Assembly: GCA_950097015.1 (NCBI GenBank)
Contig: CATNEN010000038.1
Span: forward strand, 5,439,001-5,503,000
Reading direction: 5' to 3'
Source: Macrostomum hystrix
Lineage: Eukaryota > Platyhelminthes > Macrostomidae
DNA: 64,000 nucleotides
Positions 44,001 to 56,350 of this stretch are shown here, one piece after another. A program made the position numbers and the translations under genes. Positions within the stretch are counted from its first letter, which is position 1. Every line of letters starts with the position of its first letter. The notes under the pieces are model-generated. The model made no database searches, had not been told where the DNA came from, and saw only the letters and a program-made list of their open reading frames with translations.

Positions 44001-46794
44001 ACAGGAATGCGTGAAATCGTTAAACCTTACAAGGGCTACAGTTCTAACGTTAATCCAAGCATTGCAAATGTTTTTGCGACTGCCGCCTTCCGCATTTCTC
44101 ATACCATGATTTCGGACTTCTTCGCTCCATTGGATGAGAATTTCAAAATGAAGAAAGTGCTGCCGTTGGAGCACGGCCTGTTCGCACCGCACTTCATTGC
44201 TAAGAAAGGAATTGACGAGCTCGTTCGCGGTGCCACTATTGTAGCCATGAAAGGCCGTTCTAAGGGTCCTGCCACCCTATCTCGCGGTGTTGTCGATCGA
44301 CTTTTTGAGCTGACTAGCAAGGTGGCTTCCGACCTCGGCTCCTTGAACATCCAACGTGGGCGCGACCACGGCCTGCCGTCTTACAACTACTGGAGGCAGT
44401 TCTGCGGCCTCTCCTGGGCCACTAAATGGGAGGACTTGGCGGACGAGATTCGCAGTCCGGAGGCGCTGCAGAAGCTGCAAGAGGTCTATGGATCGCCATG
44501 TAAGTATTAACTTAATTTCCCGGAGTCAGCAACTATATGAAACAGAAGCGCTATTCTCTTATCAAATCTCGACCGCTTGTCCCGCCAGTAAATGTGGACC
44601 TGTTTCCTGCAATGGTTCTGGAGGATCGTGTTGACGATGCGCTTGTAGGCCCCACGGCCCGCTGTATTCTGGCTAAGCAGTTCAAAGCCGTGCGCGATGG
44701 AGATAGGTGAGCGCTATGGATATGAGAAGGGTTCAACGCACACCTATATTTTAATTTAGTTCGAAACTTCATGTTGAGATTAATTAATCGTAGAATTTAG
44801 AATTTAGAATTCAGCATTTAGAATTATGACCAACAGGTGGGACTTCGATTCTCAACGAAACAATATGTGTCCTTATGCAAATAATTTATTCCCCCATAGC
44901 TTCAGTTCAGCCAGCTGTAAAGTAGGTATCAGCAGCAGCTGGAATAGAAATTTGAGATTTTGTGGCGGCCCTCTAGAGCGTGCCTCTAGAACCTCTAGCC
45001 TTGCATCCAGTTCAGTTAGGTTTTGTTTCATGACCGTATTTTATAAAACAAATAAACATGCTAATGTAGGACAGTGTTTATCCACCGTATGCACTGACCT
45101 ACACACGCTCCTTCTCTCACTCTCACCAATGTGCCGTTGAAACCTGAGCCCCAAAATAATGTACACTTTGGCCCTCCAATATTACGTAATAACAGCTCAC
45201 GCACTCTGAACTTCAATACCATAAATATCTATGCTAAAGCCTCTGACTGGGGCGAGTTACGAGTATTATTTCATTCAGCTTGCAAATATCGCGGCCTTGA
45301 CTTTACTACAGCTAATTTGTCAACATTATTCATCTTTGATAATTTAAAGGCACTGGTTCGAGAATCCTGACTACTTCACAATGACCCAAGTGCAGGAGAT
45401 CCGCCGCTACACCTTCTCCCGGTTGATCTGCAACACAGTGGAGACCATCAATCGCATTCAGCCGCACGCCTTTTACGTTCCTCGCCACGAATCTGATCTA
45501 GTGCCGTGCTCTGAGCTGCCGGACTTGGACCTCAGCGCCTGGAAGGGTCAGTTTTCCATTGAGCGTCCTCTTAGTTTTTTAAGTTTTTACAAGACCACGC
45601 TATTTTCCCACTGGGGAAGACCATAGATTATTTCAAATACCCACTGCCTAGCTTCCGATAGCGGGGGTCGGTGGCAGAGCGGTTATCGCGTTTGCCTCTC
45701 GCTCTCGCACCACGGTCCCTAAGTTCGATTCCACAGCGAGAGAAGACGCTCAATCGGGCGCAGCCGCGGAGAGAAGGCTTGAGGGCTTGTCGTGCAATTT
45801 ACGCCCTTGAGGGCCAACCTCCAAGGCACAGTGAAATGTACACTGCCTGTACATTTCAGGGCAATTTCAGGAAAGTCAGATGTACACACTTGTGTGAGCG
45901 TATGCCTGCGTACAGATACTGTGTGTGTTTGTGCTCAGGAGTCAGCGAAATGGGCAGAATTGCCTCCTCGCTGGCTGCGGGTCTAGTGTCTCTAAATGTT
46001 GTTCCACTGCCCGCAGCCCTCCTGGAATTATTATTATTATTGTTACTTCCGATAGCTCCAAAATCGAATGACCGATTTTTGTGAAATTCCAGCATCTGAA
46101 TCAAAATTATGATTAACGAACTTTCAAAGCCCTCCGAGTCAGCATCAGCATCAGCATCAGCGATTCTTGTCGGAGGTCCTGGTGACAATAGCAACTGATA
46201 TTATAGCTCTGTATAAACTTCAATAGCAAGCTCATATTGGTTTAACAAGTATCTATTTAATCAATCTAAAATAGAAAAAAATGATAACGAAATTAGCAAG
46301 ATGTTGAAATTTTATCAGCAGAAAAATTACGCCCATATTTTTTGTTTTTGCCACCAGACACCCCGACGAGAATCCTTGAATATCTCGATGATGCCGATGT
46401 TTTCTGATTCTGAAAGTTGTTTCATCGGTGGGAGCGGAACATTTTGCCGGTGTTCTGGATTTTCAAAGCGATCGGTTAAATATTTTGGAAGATGCACAAA
46501 AAGAAAAATGTAGATATTTGAAATACCTACTTGGTATTTCAATAGCAGGTCTTTCTACTGTTAAAGCTCCGCTACTTACGGCACACTACTCACAGTAGAG
46601 TTGTGAGAGTAGTGCAGTTTTTATGTTTTATCTGAAATCGACTTCCAAACTCATGTGATTAAACTAATATTTAAAGCGTTCAAAACTCATGAATGATTGC
46701 AGACTTTGATCGGCGCAAAAAGTGCATGCCGGCGAACCCGTGCGGCCCAGGCCCTTCGTCCGACGGACCGGAAGGGGGTCGGAATAACTACTGA
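41003..46794 (+). CDS. Secreted Ig-domain haem peroxidase (peroxidasin-like)
   Basis: Ten exons with consistent phase: 41003-41261, 41372-41548, 41683-41789, 41912-42104, 42434-42919, 43057-43311, 43474-44499, 44589-44706, 45350-45546 and 46703-46794, about 969 aa. A signal peptide (MLLLWLLLSLWSTAES) leads into two C2-type Ig domains (exons 1-2 and 3-4), then an animal haem peroxidase domain. Catalytic features are present: GQFVDHDLD with haem-ester Asp454 and distal His455, DARANE with Arg604 and Glu607, proximal His702 in FRISHT, and NIQRGRDHGLPSYNYWR. By family knowledge it makes hypohalous acids or crosslinks matrix proteins outside the cell. Peroxidasin normally has LRRs, four Ig domains and a C-terminal VWC; here there are two Ig domains, no LRR and a short tail (KKCMPANPCGPGP). 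The last exon is supported by phase, splice site and stop only. Confidence 0.92.
44835..44960 (+). repeat. SINE family B fragment
   Basis: gggacttcgattctcaacgaaacaatatgtgtcc, agcttcagttcagccagctgt and ggtatcagcagcagctgg match the family B order. It lies in peroxidase intron 8. Confidence 0.75.
44961..45349. other. Peroxidase intron 8, remainder
   Basis: No repeat or conserved frame recognised. Confidence 0.5.
45608..46560. mobile_element. TTAA element interrupted by a SINE
   Basis: The left end (gaagaccatag...tatttcaaatacccac) and right end (ggtctttctactg followed by TTAA at 46561-46564) belong to the family seen at 15863 and 62898. A complete SINE is inserted at 45663-46045 and splits it. 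It lies in peroxidase intron 9. No transposase frame seen. Confidence 0.7.
45663..46045 (+). mobile_element. Complete SINE family A copy with target-site duplication
   Basis: tRNA-like head (gtggcagagcggttatcgcg, tttgcctctcgc, B-box-like gttcgattcc), body gcgcagccgcggaga, gtgctcaggagtcagcg and gctggctgcgggtctagtg, ending in a TTA repeat tail. The direct repeats cttccgatagc at 45652-45662 and 46046-46056 are an 11-bp target-site duplication. This copy best defines the family here. Confidence 0.92.
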
Positions 46795-48387
46795 GCTGGT
46801 GGCAGTGGCTTTCGAAGAGAGCTGCTAGATAAATTAACTCCGCTGCTATTGAAAGACAGCATTCAGGAGAGGTGCTGAGAAAATCTGACGGATTGGGTGT
46901 TTTGTCCAATTTTTTTGGATTTCCTTGAATTTCACTCCTAAATACAATATGGTGTGGTAGCGAGGAACAAACGCAATAGCATGACTCGCATTGTTTGTTG
47001 TGCGATCAAACGGTGGTAGTGAGAGTTCTCCGTCGAAAACTTCTTTACGAATGCAAAAAAATTTGATTTCCCAGAGGTACCCAGCCTTCAATTATGAACC
47101 ATTCTTTGTTTATGAATTACGAGCTAAAAAACAATAGAATAAAAAATTGAAATCTTCGAATTTAAAGAACTACCCGTAGAATTGAATGTACTGCTATGAT
47201 GTACAGCCTGTGGCAGAGCTTTGGCAAGCCAGTGAAATTGCGCGGCGCTTCGAAAAGGCAGGCTGTGTACAGCCCTACAGTCCACAGACATCACCGAAAT
47301 TTCTAACCCCCACAGGCGTGGCCCTCTAAAAAATCCTGGCAACGCCACTGAATGCTGGTACCCATTTTGCAACTTGGTAAATAAATTTGTCTCGTAAATA
47401 AGTGCATAGTTATAAAAATGGTGACTTTAGTTCCAAACAACAGGAATGGACAGGAATGGACAGGAATGGACAGGACTCTTAGGCCTTCAGACCTGTTGGG
47501 AAGAAGCAACACGATGTAATTTTGTCAGTCGAGTGTGCCCTTTATCGCTCACTATGCACCTACTATCGCCTTGAATGTTCAAAGTCATCTCCCAGTCGAC
47601 GGGCGGTCGAGCCGGTCTGGTTAGATTCGATCGGAAGTCGCTCGTAGTTGCACACACTTGAAAATATCACACGATGTGGAGTGCCTAGGGCAGGTAAAGC
47701 TGTCCTAAACGATGTCTGAGGAACCTACGAGTAGACTGCAGCAGGAGGACGCTGCAGATAAGCATCAGAATTTCTTATCGGCACCCTGCAAAATCGTACC
47801 TTAAACAATGTCAAGTTTGCATATACTGATGCAGAAACGACAGCAACAAACACTTGGGATTTGAACAGCGCACTTTAAGGGATCAGACAGCTTGTGCAAA
47901 CAGAAGCCATTTGAAGTTTATGCTAGGACCTTTAAGCCCTGGTTTTATTGCTGCGGTGGCATGTAAAATATCCTTATAGCCTTCAAAGGCTCCAAAGCTG
48001 ACAGTGGATCAAGAACAACAATGAAGCGATTGAGGAGTTAGAGGAGAGCTGGGTAGACAAGAGGGTCTGGGCATAAGACAGTGTGAGCCAGTCAGAAGCT
48101 TCCCGATTGGACCAGAGATACTCTCTAATCCCTGAACTTGCCAAACTGCTGGCATTGTGGAAGCCCAGAAATAAACGAAGCAAATGTCCAATTGGAGGCG
48201 CTTGTGCTAGGATCACGCGTCTGTGACTGATCGCCAGTATTTACACTGGCCATTCTCTAGGGTAACTGGTAAAGATAGGGGCGATTAAAGGAGAAAGCTG
48301 AGACCTAGGAGTTCAAGATTGGGATAAAACTCAAGGCGCTATTCGGCTTAAAGCCAGCTGTGGAGTAACAATAAGCTGAAAAAAGGA
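46795..48387. other. Intergenic between the peroxidase and the channel gene
   Basis: Probably the peroxidase 3' UTR and the channel promoter. It has a short run of caggaatgga repeats at 47448-47480 and an AATAAA at about 47382. No gene recognised. Confidence 0.5.
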
Positions 48388-51300
48388 ATGACTGACGCAG
48401 TTGCTCCGGCCTTCTACGTGCTATGGGCAATTTTTTTGACCGTCGTGACTGCTCACCGAGGACCTCTGCAGCCGAGCAGCAGCAGAGGACACACATTCAG
48501 CACTGCCGCCAACAGGTCAAACGAGAAGCTGCTGATCGAGATGCTGGTGGACCGGTATCGCAGCACCGGCTTGTCTGGCCGGCCTGTTTTCAATGCCAGC
48601 GACACGGTGTCGGTCGCGTTCGGGCTGGCCATCATCCAGATACTGGATTTAGATGAGAACCGACAGTTCCTGCGCACCAACTGCTGGCTGCGCTACTCCT
48701 GGACAGACCCGCTGCTTGAGTGGGCGTCCTGGAACAATAGCAACTTCGAGAACATCACTCAGGTGCGCCTGTACCCTGAGCTGGTGTGGACGCCGGATAT
48801 TCGGCTCTTTAACTTCGCCGACACGCGTTTAAAGGAGCAGCGGACGGCTCGAGTTGTAGTCTACTCAAGCGGCAGCGTTCTCTGGATTCCGCAAAGCCTT
48901 TTTAAAAGCACGTGCCCCGTGGAGATTGAGTACTTCCCGTTCGACTCGCAGACCTGCGACCTGGAATTCGGATCGTGGACGTACGATGTGACGCAGATTA
49001 ACCTCACGTGGTTCGGCTTTGAGGTTCGCAGCTTAATTTTTTGTGTCGGGGTGGACTTTTTGTAGAAAATGTTGAAAATGGCATTTCACTTTCACAGGCT
49101 CAAAAGATTTTACAAGGGCTGAATCTGATCAAGTTCCGAGATGCTGACCTAGTTTTAAAGAAATTAACAAGAAAGAATTAGTCCTGAAGAATTAGATCCT
49201 TATTACAGCTTGAAACCTTAAAAGGGCAAAATTTGAATTTCGAGGCCGTGAGCGAAGGTGTTCGTTCGGTTTGCCATGTTCAGTTAGCCAGCTTGTCAAT
49301 CATAAAACGGCGTTGCCTATACATCCACCTGTCAACAGGTTGTCCACGAAAGCTAGTCTTGCGATGCTTCTTCCCATTCTAAGGTGGCCGTAGCAGCAGA
49401 AAAGATGGGCCTATAGCGGCACAGTCAGTTGCAGTGATTCCCTGGGGACTTGCCCGCCTAATGCACGCCTCGTTGCAATCAGAATTAGAACAGAAAAGTT
49501 GAAGCCTTTCCTCTGCCGTTAATAATCCCACACTGCACTGTTGCGACTAGGGAATGGGAATTCGATACCTGAGCTGGAAATCAGCAAGGGCCTGTTCATT
49601 TAAGATAAAGTCATTTGTAACAGAAACTGATAACAGGTGTCATATTGCATAATGTGCTTATTACTGAATAATCGAATTTTTCTTGCTTGTACAGGACACT
49701 CAGGCTCTTGTTTTAGGGTCTAGTTTGATTAGAGCCTAGACAAGACGTCCACAAACTTTTTAAAAAATCGCGGGTCAAAATGACGATAGCGGGCGACATT
49801 GACAGAGGATAGGCGACACAATGGAGTGATGAGACAGTGGAGAGATGAGACAATGGAGAGTTGAGACAATGGAGAGATGAGACAATGGAGAGATGAGACA
49901 ATGGAGAGATGAGACAGTGGAGAGATGAGACAATGGAGAGTTGAGACAATCGAGAGATGAGACAATGGAGAGATGATACAGTGGGGAGATGAGACAATGG
50001 AGAGATGATACAATGGAGAGATGATACAGTGGGGAGATGAGACAATGGAGAGATGATACAATGGAGAGATGATACAATGGAGAGATGATACAGTGGGGAG
50101 ATGAGACAATGGAGAGATGAGACAATGGAGAGATGAGACAATGGAGAGATGAGACAATGGAGAGATGAGACAGTGGAGAGATGAGACAATGGAGAGTTGA
50201 GACAATCGAGAGATGAGACAATGGAGAGATGATACAGTGGGGAGATGATGCAGTGGGGAGATGAGACAATGGAGAGATGAGACAATGGAGAGATGATACA
50301 GTGGGGAGATGAGACAATGGAGTAAAAGCTAACTTTGAAAGTTTTGAGGGCTGTTTCTGCCCCAGGGACCATAGCTTGATGACCCGTGTTCTAGACTAGT
50401 AAGTAATACAAGTTATACTTTTTTCAGAGTACAAACTATTGCGAACTGTTGTTTGCAATAATGTTGAAGCTATTGAGTAAGTACACGGCAAAAAGCCTAT
50501 AGATCCTATTAACTAAAATTTAAGTGAATCTCGGTGCACTTTTTCGATTCTATCTACCGCTGACGTAGATCCAACTGGGAAAACAGAGCAACGAATGAAT
50601 AAAAACGGTTTGCATCGGTGAAAATGGATTAAGGAAATTAAAGTCGCTTGCTATTGTTAAAGAAACTACAGAAAATGTATTTTCTCTTTGCAGTGCGCAG
50701 GTGGGCACTGCTTACCTTAGAATTTACATTAAGGCTTCGATGCCTGCGAGGAAAAACCCGGGCCAGAACTGCTGTCGGGTAATTAATCTTCGATTGCACA
50801 TCAGAATGCATAAAAAGCGACTCCTTTGATTATTTCTGTTTATCCGACCCGAAGCACCACTTGGAACAGTCTATTGCTAAGTTACTTTGCCTCCACTTCA
50901 ATGCACCGCTCTCGCATGGGAATCCTCGATGGCTAGACGTTTGGCCTGTCAGCTCTTTATCCTGCGCATGCAGCAAATGTAGGGCCCGGATTCAGTCGGC
51001 GCGTTGGCTGCTAAAACAGTCAGTTGCGAGGGCAGAAAGTCGGACTGACCATTTGATGGGGAGAAGGATTTCGGCCCGTGTAGCGCAGTAAAAATAAGCC
51101 ATCTAGCCAAGAAAATAAATTCAGCCACTGATATTGGCCAAGCTGGATCACCGCACAGATGAAATTGGGAATTTATCGTTTTACGGAGCTGAACAGCTAC
51201 CAACAATGGGACGGTCTAACTAAAAAAGCCTCTACAGTTGCGTCAGCTCCTCTTTTAGGATTTGTCTTTGCTATTCAGCAAGAGCAACTCATCCATCCTT

Positions 51301-54300
51301 CCGAATTTATCATTTCCCGATAGCTTCAACGATTCTACCAACACTGGACTGCGAACAACATTTATAACACTTCTGAAACATGTTAAAGCATCCATCTTCT
51401 GTGCATTGCACTGTCTGAAGGGCGCCTTCCTAATGAGGATTCCTGCCCTAGGGATGGCTCATTCCAACGCGCATCTGTCTCTAGCTGGGGACTCTCCTCG
51501 GGCCAGATCAGTTCGGTCTGAGCGCTATAAAATTAGCCGATTGGCCTCGGCCAAGGCAACTACATTTGCCACCGACCCCAATGAGGACTCCCCTTCACTC
51601 CCTGAAGCCGCTTTCCCCAGGGTATCGCTTTTAAGGGCCAGAAGAGTGAATCTGTCACTGGAACGAAGCTCGCTTCTGCCGCACGTCCATATCTGGAGCG
51701 CAAAGGAGTTCGGCGAGACAAGGCAGTTAAAACAGGCGGATCGAGAGGACAAAACCAAGGCAGAACGAGAGATGGAAATACAATTTTCTGATATTGCACC
51801 CTAATAGGTTCCGAACGCATTGGCCGCTGCTGTTTGACAAGCATCCTGCTTCGCTGGGATGATTGGTCGACATTGTAAATCTGTCCCAGACCGAATGGGG
51901 GCTATAAATCGGAACCCATGGTTAGGCTCGCATTGTACAGTTCAAATAGCCGCTCGATGGTGACGGCAGTTGCAGTCTGGATAATCCTTGTTAGATGGCC
52001 ACTGTTAGATGCAATGGAGCAGGCTAGGACTCAGCAATTCATTCCATGTTTTTGTCTGACTTTGAGCCTTGCATTTATCTTGTCAGCCTTAGCCCCATCC
52101 CTCTGCAACCATGAATACCCATTGCTTCTGAAAGCACAGTTGGCATACATCAATTCTACGTCGTCTAATGGCGCTATAATGTGGCTATGGTAGCTTTTGT
52201 AGCTCAATTTAATCATAATTCATTACACGACATACGCTATTTTTCACTATTTCTCTGCTTTACTAATATTACTAATCTTTCTTATTAAGTTCACGTGTAG
52301 GTATAAAATTTGGTCCCTCCAGTCTAGGCAGCATGCAATCTGAGCCAGCCAACATGAAGCGATGGCAAAGATTCTCACTCTAATTTATATTGTGCATTGT
52401 TGAGAGTTCGCACATTTTAGTTCCAGGCGAGAGTGCCAGAGCCGTCGAATGTTTCGAATGCACAACCGCTTGACATGAAGACATTATACACCCGTCAAGA
52501 TTTAATACAACCGTCATAAATATTTTATTGAATGTTCGCGAGATTGAAGGGGACATTGCTTGGGAGGAAAAATTTCGGCAAGCACAAAGAATACCAGAGG
52601 CGGCAAATTGTTGAGCCGAATAGGACCACCTATGACCCAAAAGGCTATGGTTTTATGGCACTCTGAAGTGCCCAGCGTGCATAGATTTATGCTTTACCTC
52701 ACAGGTTTGTTGCAATATCGGTTCAAAGTGTTTGATGTGTCTCCTTAATGATTCCCATATTCAGGATGCTTTAATGCAACCCACCGGATATTCTCGGACA
52801 AATTCAACTCTGCAGTATCACTTACAACTCTGCACGACTCTGTTGTTTTTCCCGTATCTGTACGCCGAAATCACTCGATGAGATGAGTGGAGCCGATCGA
52901 TAATTCCCACTCCGTCCCGAGCCATTAATTGTGTTCAAATATTCCGCGATATTCATCAAAGACTAGAAAGTAGAATAAAGTCGGAAATAGTGTACGCTGT
53001 GATACTGATCGATGCTATCTGCCAGCTAGTTATCTCATAATTACATTAAATAAATTTATAATAATCAATTCGATTAAGTAAAAACAAAAGATTGTGCCAA
53101 AACTCAGTCAAAATAAACCCTTCATATAGACTATAACTTTTCCATGGGCTATAGTTGTGCACTTGACCTGAACGATTTCTAGCAATTAATTTAATTGGGC
53201 CAGCCTTGAAAATTAACCAATATTATTGATAGGCACGCTTTCAAAATCCGATGCATATGATTGATGCTTTGCAGCTCGCAAATACAAAATTGCAGTCTAG
53301 TTTGTATGCAATGCAATGTCATTAAAACATGGATTTCATCGCGCCCAGCATTTGAAAAGTTTGCTAATCGAATTTGACCAAGTCTTTGATCAACTCAACC
53401 ATGCCAAAATCGCAGCTGCTTCAAAACCATCGAATGTCCTCAGGGCGAAGACAGGGCCAAAAGGAGAATCTGAGAGGTCAGCTCCATGAAGCTGCTTTTA
53501 GAAGAAGGAAGAACATTGGGATTTACAGAGAGAGATGGCGGCAAAGGAGGAGAAGCGGCTGCCCACAGATTCTGGCCAGAAAACTGGAAAACTGAAAATT
53601 GAGTTTTCCCTCTCTCAACCCGTCCCCAACTGGGGCTCTTCCTGCACTTCGTGATCGCAGCAGCGGAAGCAGCAGCTGCCGAGCGACTGCCCCGCCCGCT
53701 TCTGAGCTGTGTCCCCCCCGGCAGCAGCCGTTCCAGGAAAGCAGTTTGCTCCCAGGCCCTGTTCCGCCCTCCGTCCGAGACAGCGAATCTTTACACAGAT
53801 TTGAGGGCCGGGTGTGTCGACAATTGCAGCCTGCATTTCTTTGCTTCCTTCTTACTCATCGCCGCGCACAATAACAGCTGCCCGCAACCGCGGGACAGAA
53901 CTTGGATTCCTAGTCCGGAGGGCGCAGCAGTTCTGCTAAAACGTTCAGGGAAGGAAAGGATGGGTATTTCGATAATGATACCCGTAATTACCGGTGTCCG
54001 ACAGACTACCGAATTCCTGATACGTAGACTAATAACTAAAAACCGAATTTATGAAAGGATGCAAGAGTTTAACTTTCATTGTAATGCGATTAACACGAAA
54101 GTCTGAAACTTCGCATTTTGCCCAAAGTGGTTCAACACACTGCTGCTATGACTTTCAAGGTTCAGGGTTGAAGCCTGACTCAAAAACTTCTCTGGATGCC
54201 AACTGTTTCTGCAACGAGTTCAGATTGTTATAATCTTACCGTCAAGGGTTATATTTGGCCGACTTAATTCGCCTTAAATTAAAGGCTATTTATTGAGTCG

Positions 54301-55511
54301 TGTGTCGGTGAGGTTGTGTTTTTATGGTCGACGGTTTGCTTAGTAGAAGCCAGAATTACATCTCCCACAGCCATTACAAAGTGATTGAAATTATATGCAT
54401 AAAAATATTCAAACTTTTGAACTGCGAACTTTGTTCTCCGTTTCTTTACCTGATTAAAGTAATTTTAATCCCCAAATATTTGCAGTACGAGCCCAACCTG
54501 TACGAGCCCAACCCCTACATCGACTTCACAAACTACATCAAGAGCCCAGAGTGGATCACAGACGGCCAGGACGACTTTCGTACGCGACCTTCGGAGCGTC
54601 GGCGACAGATTCGCTCGCGCATGGAGTGCAAGAAAGTCACATTCAAGGGACCGGACGGCCGCTCTCACAGCCGCGTCTACCAGCGGCTTGTGTTCAAAAT
54701 ACGCATTCATCGGAACCCAGATTTCTACCTGTCAATATTGGTGCTGCCATGCATTCTAATGTCTTGCCTTACCTGGGTGATATTCTGGTTGCCACCAGAA
54801 TCGCCCGCCAAGATGCTACTTGGCATGAATATTTTCGTGGCCTTCTTCATTCTGCTCGTGCTGCTGGCCAAGACTACACCAAGCGCGGTCAGCACTTTTC
54901 CTAAAATTGGTTACTTCTATGGACTTAACATGGTGATGATCACACTGAGCACCTTTCTAGCAGCTATTGTTCTCAACTTGTACATGAGAGCCGATCGCAG
55001 AGGCCGCATGGGCCCGGTGCTGAGGCTACTCATTCTGGAGGGTCTCGGCCGTCTGTTCCTTGTTCGGCAGACAGTTCCACTTAAAGTCACCACGACGCCA
55101 AGAACGCGCCCTCCGCAGCAGCCAACGTCCTCGCCAATGTCACCGTCGGCTACGGCAGCCGCCGCTGCCGCGGCCGCCCGTAAGGCTCGTCGACACCGGC
55201 TGGACGCACCGCCGGACGAGGCGGATCGCGACTCGCCGCTGCTCGCCTGCGGGGGCGTCGAACGCGAGGTGCGCGAAATTCGGCAATTTCTCAAAGCGCA
55301 CGTTGGCCGTCTAAAGGAGCGAGATAAGCGCAACCAGGCCTGCATGGAGTGGCGCACGCTGGCCATTGTGCTCGATCGCCTGTTCTTCACCGCCTACGTG
55401 CTGTGCATTGTCACGGCTGTGATCATCTTAATTCCAAGATCGCACCAAGCCATTAAGAACAGTGCAGTCACCAACGAGGAGGACTGCTTAGAGGTGACAC
55501 GTGCGAAGTGA
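48388..55511 (+). CDS. Nicotinic-type Cys-loop channel subunit, anion-selectivity signature
   Basis: Two exons, 48388-49023 and 54486-55511, joined in phase 0, about 553 aa. A signal peptide (residues 1-22) precedes a ligand-binding domain with SVAFGLAIIQILDLDE, LRYSWTDPLLEW, WTPDIRLFN, a Cys-loop with 13 residues between Cys176 and Cys190, and FGSWTYD. Exon 2 gives M1 (LSILVLPCILMSCLTWVIF), M2-M3, a long low-complexity M3-M4 loop and M4 near 505-528. There is no vicinal Cys pair in loop C (MECKK), so it is a non-alpha subunit. Before M2 the sequence is PPESPAKM: Pro319 and Ala320 replace the Gly-Glu of cation channels, as in known anion-selective nicotinic channels of molluscs and schistosomes. 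Chloride selectivity is inferred. Confidence 0.93.
49024..49799. other. Channel gene intron, 5' part
   Basis: No gene or repeat recognised. The donor is gttcgc at 49024. Confidence 0.5.
49800..50325. repeat. 16-bp minisatellite in the channel gene intron
   Basis: About 33 copies of gagacaatggagagat and variants (gatacaatggagagat, cagtggggagat). The reverse complement carries tgtct...ccat, similar to the 16-bp units at 2621 and 5762. Long minus-strand frames (158-219 codons, HLSIVSS-type) are repeat artefacts. Confidence 0.96.
50326..54485. other. Channel gene intron, 3' part
   Basis: About 4.2 kb with no feature I can support. A 180-codon frame at 51262-51804 and a GC-rich patch at 53640-53900 carry no recognisable domain. 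Confidence 0.5.
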
Positions 55512-56104
55512 TAGCCGTAATTTTTACGCTGCCACCTGTCATGCCAGTGCCTTTGTGTCTCCCCCTCGAAGTCAGATCGAGAAGAGTAGAGAAACTCCCA
55601 GACATGCATGCAGAAAACGGCTCGAAGATTTTCTGTTCTATACGCTTTTAATTCCTATAAAGTGGATGCCGACTGTTTCTTAGTGGGAATTTGGCCCAAA
55701 AAACTCGACAGTGAAAGCAGCCCAGCTGATGCCAGATAAAATCTTAATGAACCTGTTCAACCACGAAAGTAACTGACCAAATAGAATGAGCTCGATCGTT
55801 CGGTTGGTACGAATTTTAGATTCTGCATTGCTTACAAATTTTCTTTTTTGCTTTATCCGGAAGAGCTGTATCATGACCAAGTCGGTGCAGTTTGTACTTT
55901 TCTATGCCAGCGCATGTGATAAAAATTTTGTATTCATGTAATTCAGTTTTGTTGATGCTAATATAAATACAACCATTTTGCAACGTTTTGCGTGACAACA
56001 CAAGCCGACACAAAGTATAATATTTAAAACAAAAAAGTGATAATAATAATTGATTACACCTGCCTCTATCGGGCCCAATTAGACCGAAGGCAACAGACGC
56101 AGCT
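55512..56104. other. Channel gene 3' UTR and intergenic
   Basis: AT-rich. No canonical AATAAA close to the stop codon and no other gene. Confidence 0.5.
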
Positions 56105-56350
56105 ATTGCGACACGCACCTGAAGGCTGTGTACAGATGTTCAGTCCATGGACTGAGGGAGTGAGGGGACACCACAGCCACCCTCAATTGCCCCAGCTGAT
56201 GCTGGTATCCTTTTAAAATTTAATATTGGGTGAACTGAAGCAGAGTAGTTGACTTTGGTAAAGGAAAAATTGTTCCAGCAGAGTCGGGAATCGAACTCCC
56301 GACCTTCAAGTCCTGAGTCTGACGCTCTAACCACAGGCTACAGCCACAAT
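56105..56350 (-). mobile_element. SINE family B copy, minus orientation
   Basis: The reverse complement begins with a tRNA-like head (tagcctgtggttagagcg, B-box ggttcgattcccgactc in variant form) and continues gttcacccaat, taccagcatcagctgggg and cagtccatggactgaac. It is slightly diverged from the 4675 copy. Confidence 0.88.

Noticed and set aside
45547-45626. Peroxidase C terminus by read-through of exon 9 (stop at 45626)
   Set aside because: Possible as an alternative end, but a gtcagt donor at 45547 joins in phase to a short exon at 46703 with a good acceptor; I prefer the spliced end without excluding the other.
49713-50372. Minus-strand frames of 158-219 codons rich in His-Leu-Ser-Ile-Val-Ser
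   Set aside because: Same artefact in the 16-bp array of the channel gene intron.
51262-51804. 180-codon frame in the channel gene intron
   Set aside because: No domain or repeat relation recognised; about one frame of this length is expected by chance in 64 kb.
53599-54106. GC-rich patch with overlapping frames of 91 and 151 codons
   Set aside because: Both frames are compositionally biased and share no known domain; no splice-consistent link to the channel gene.
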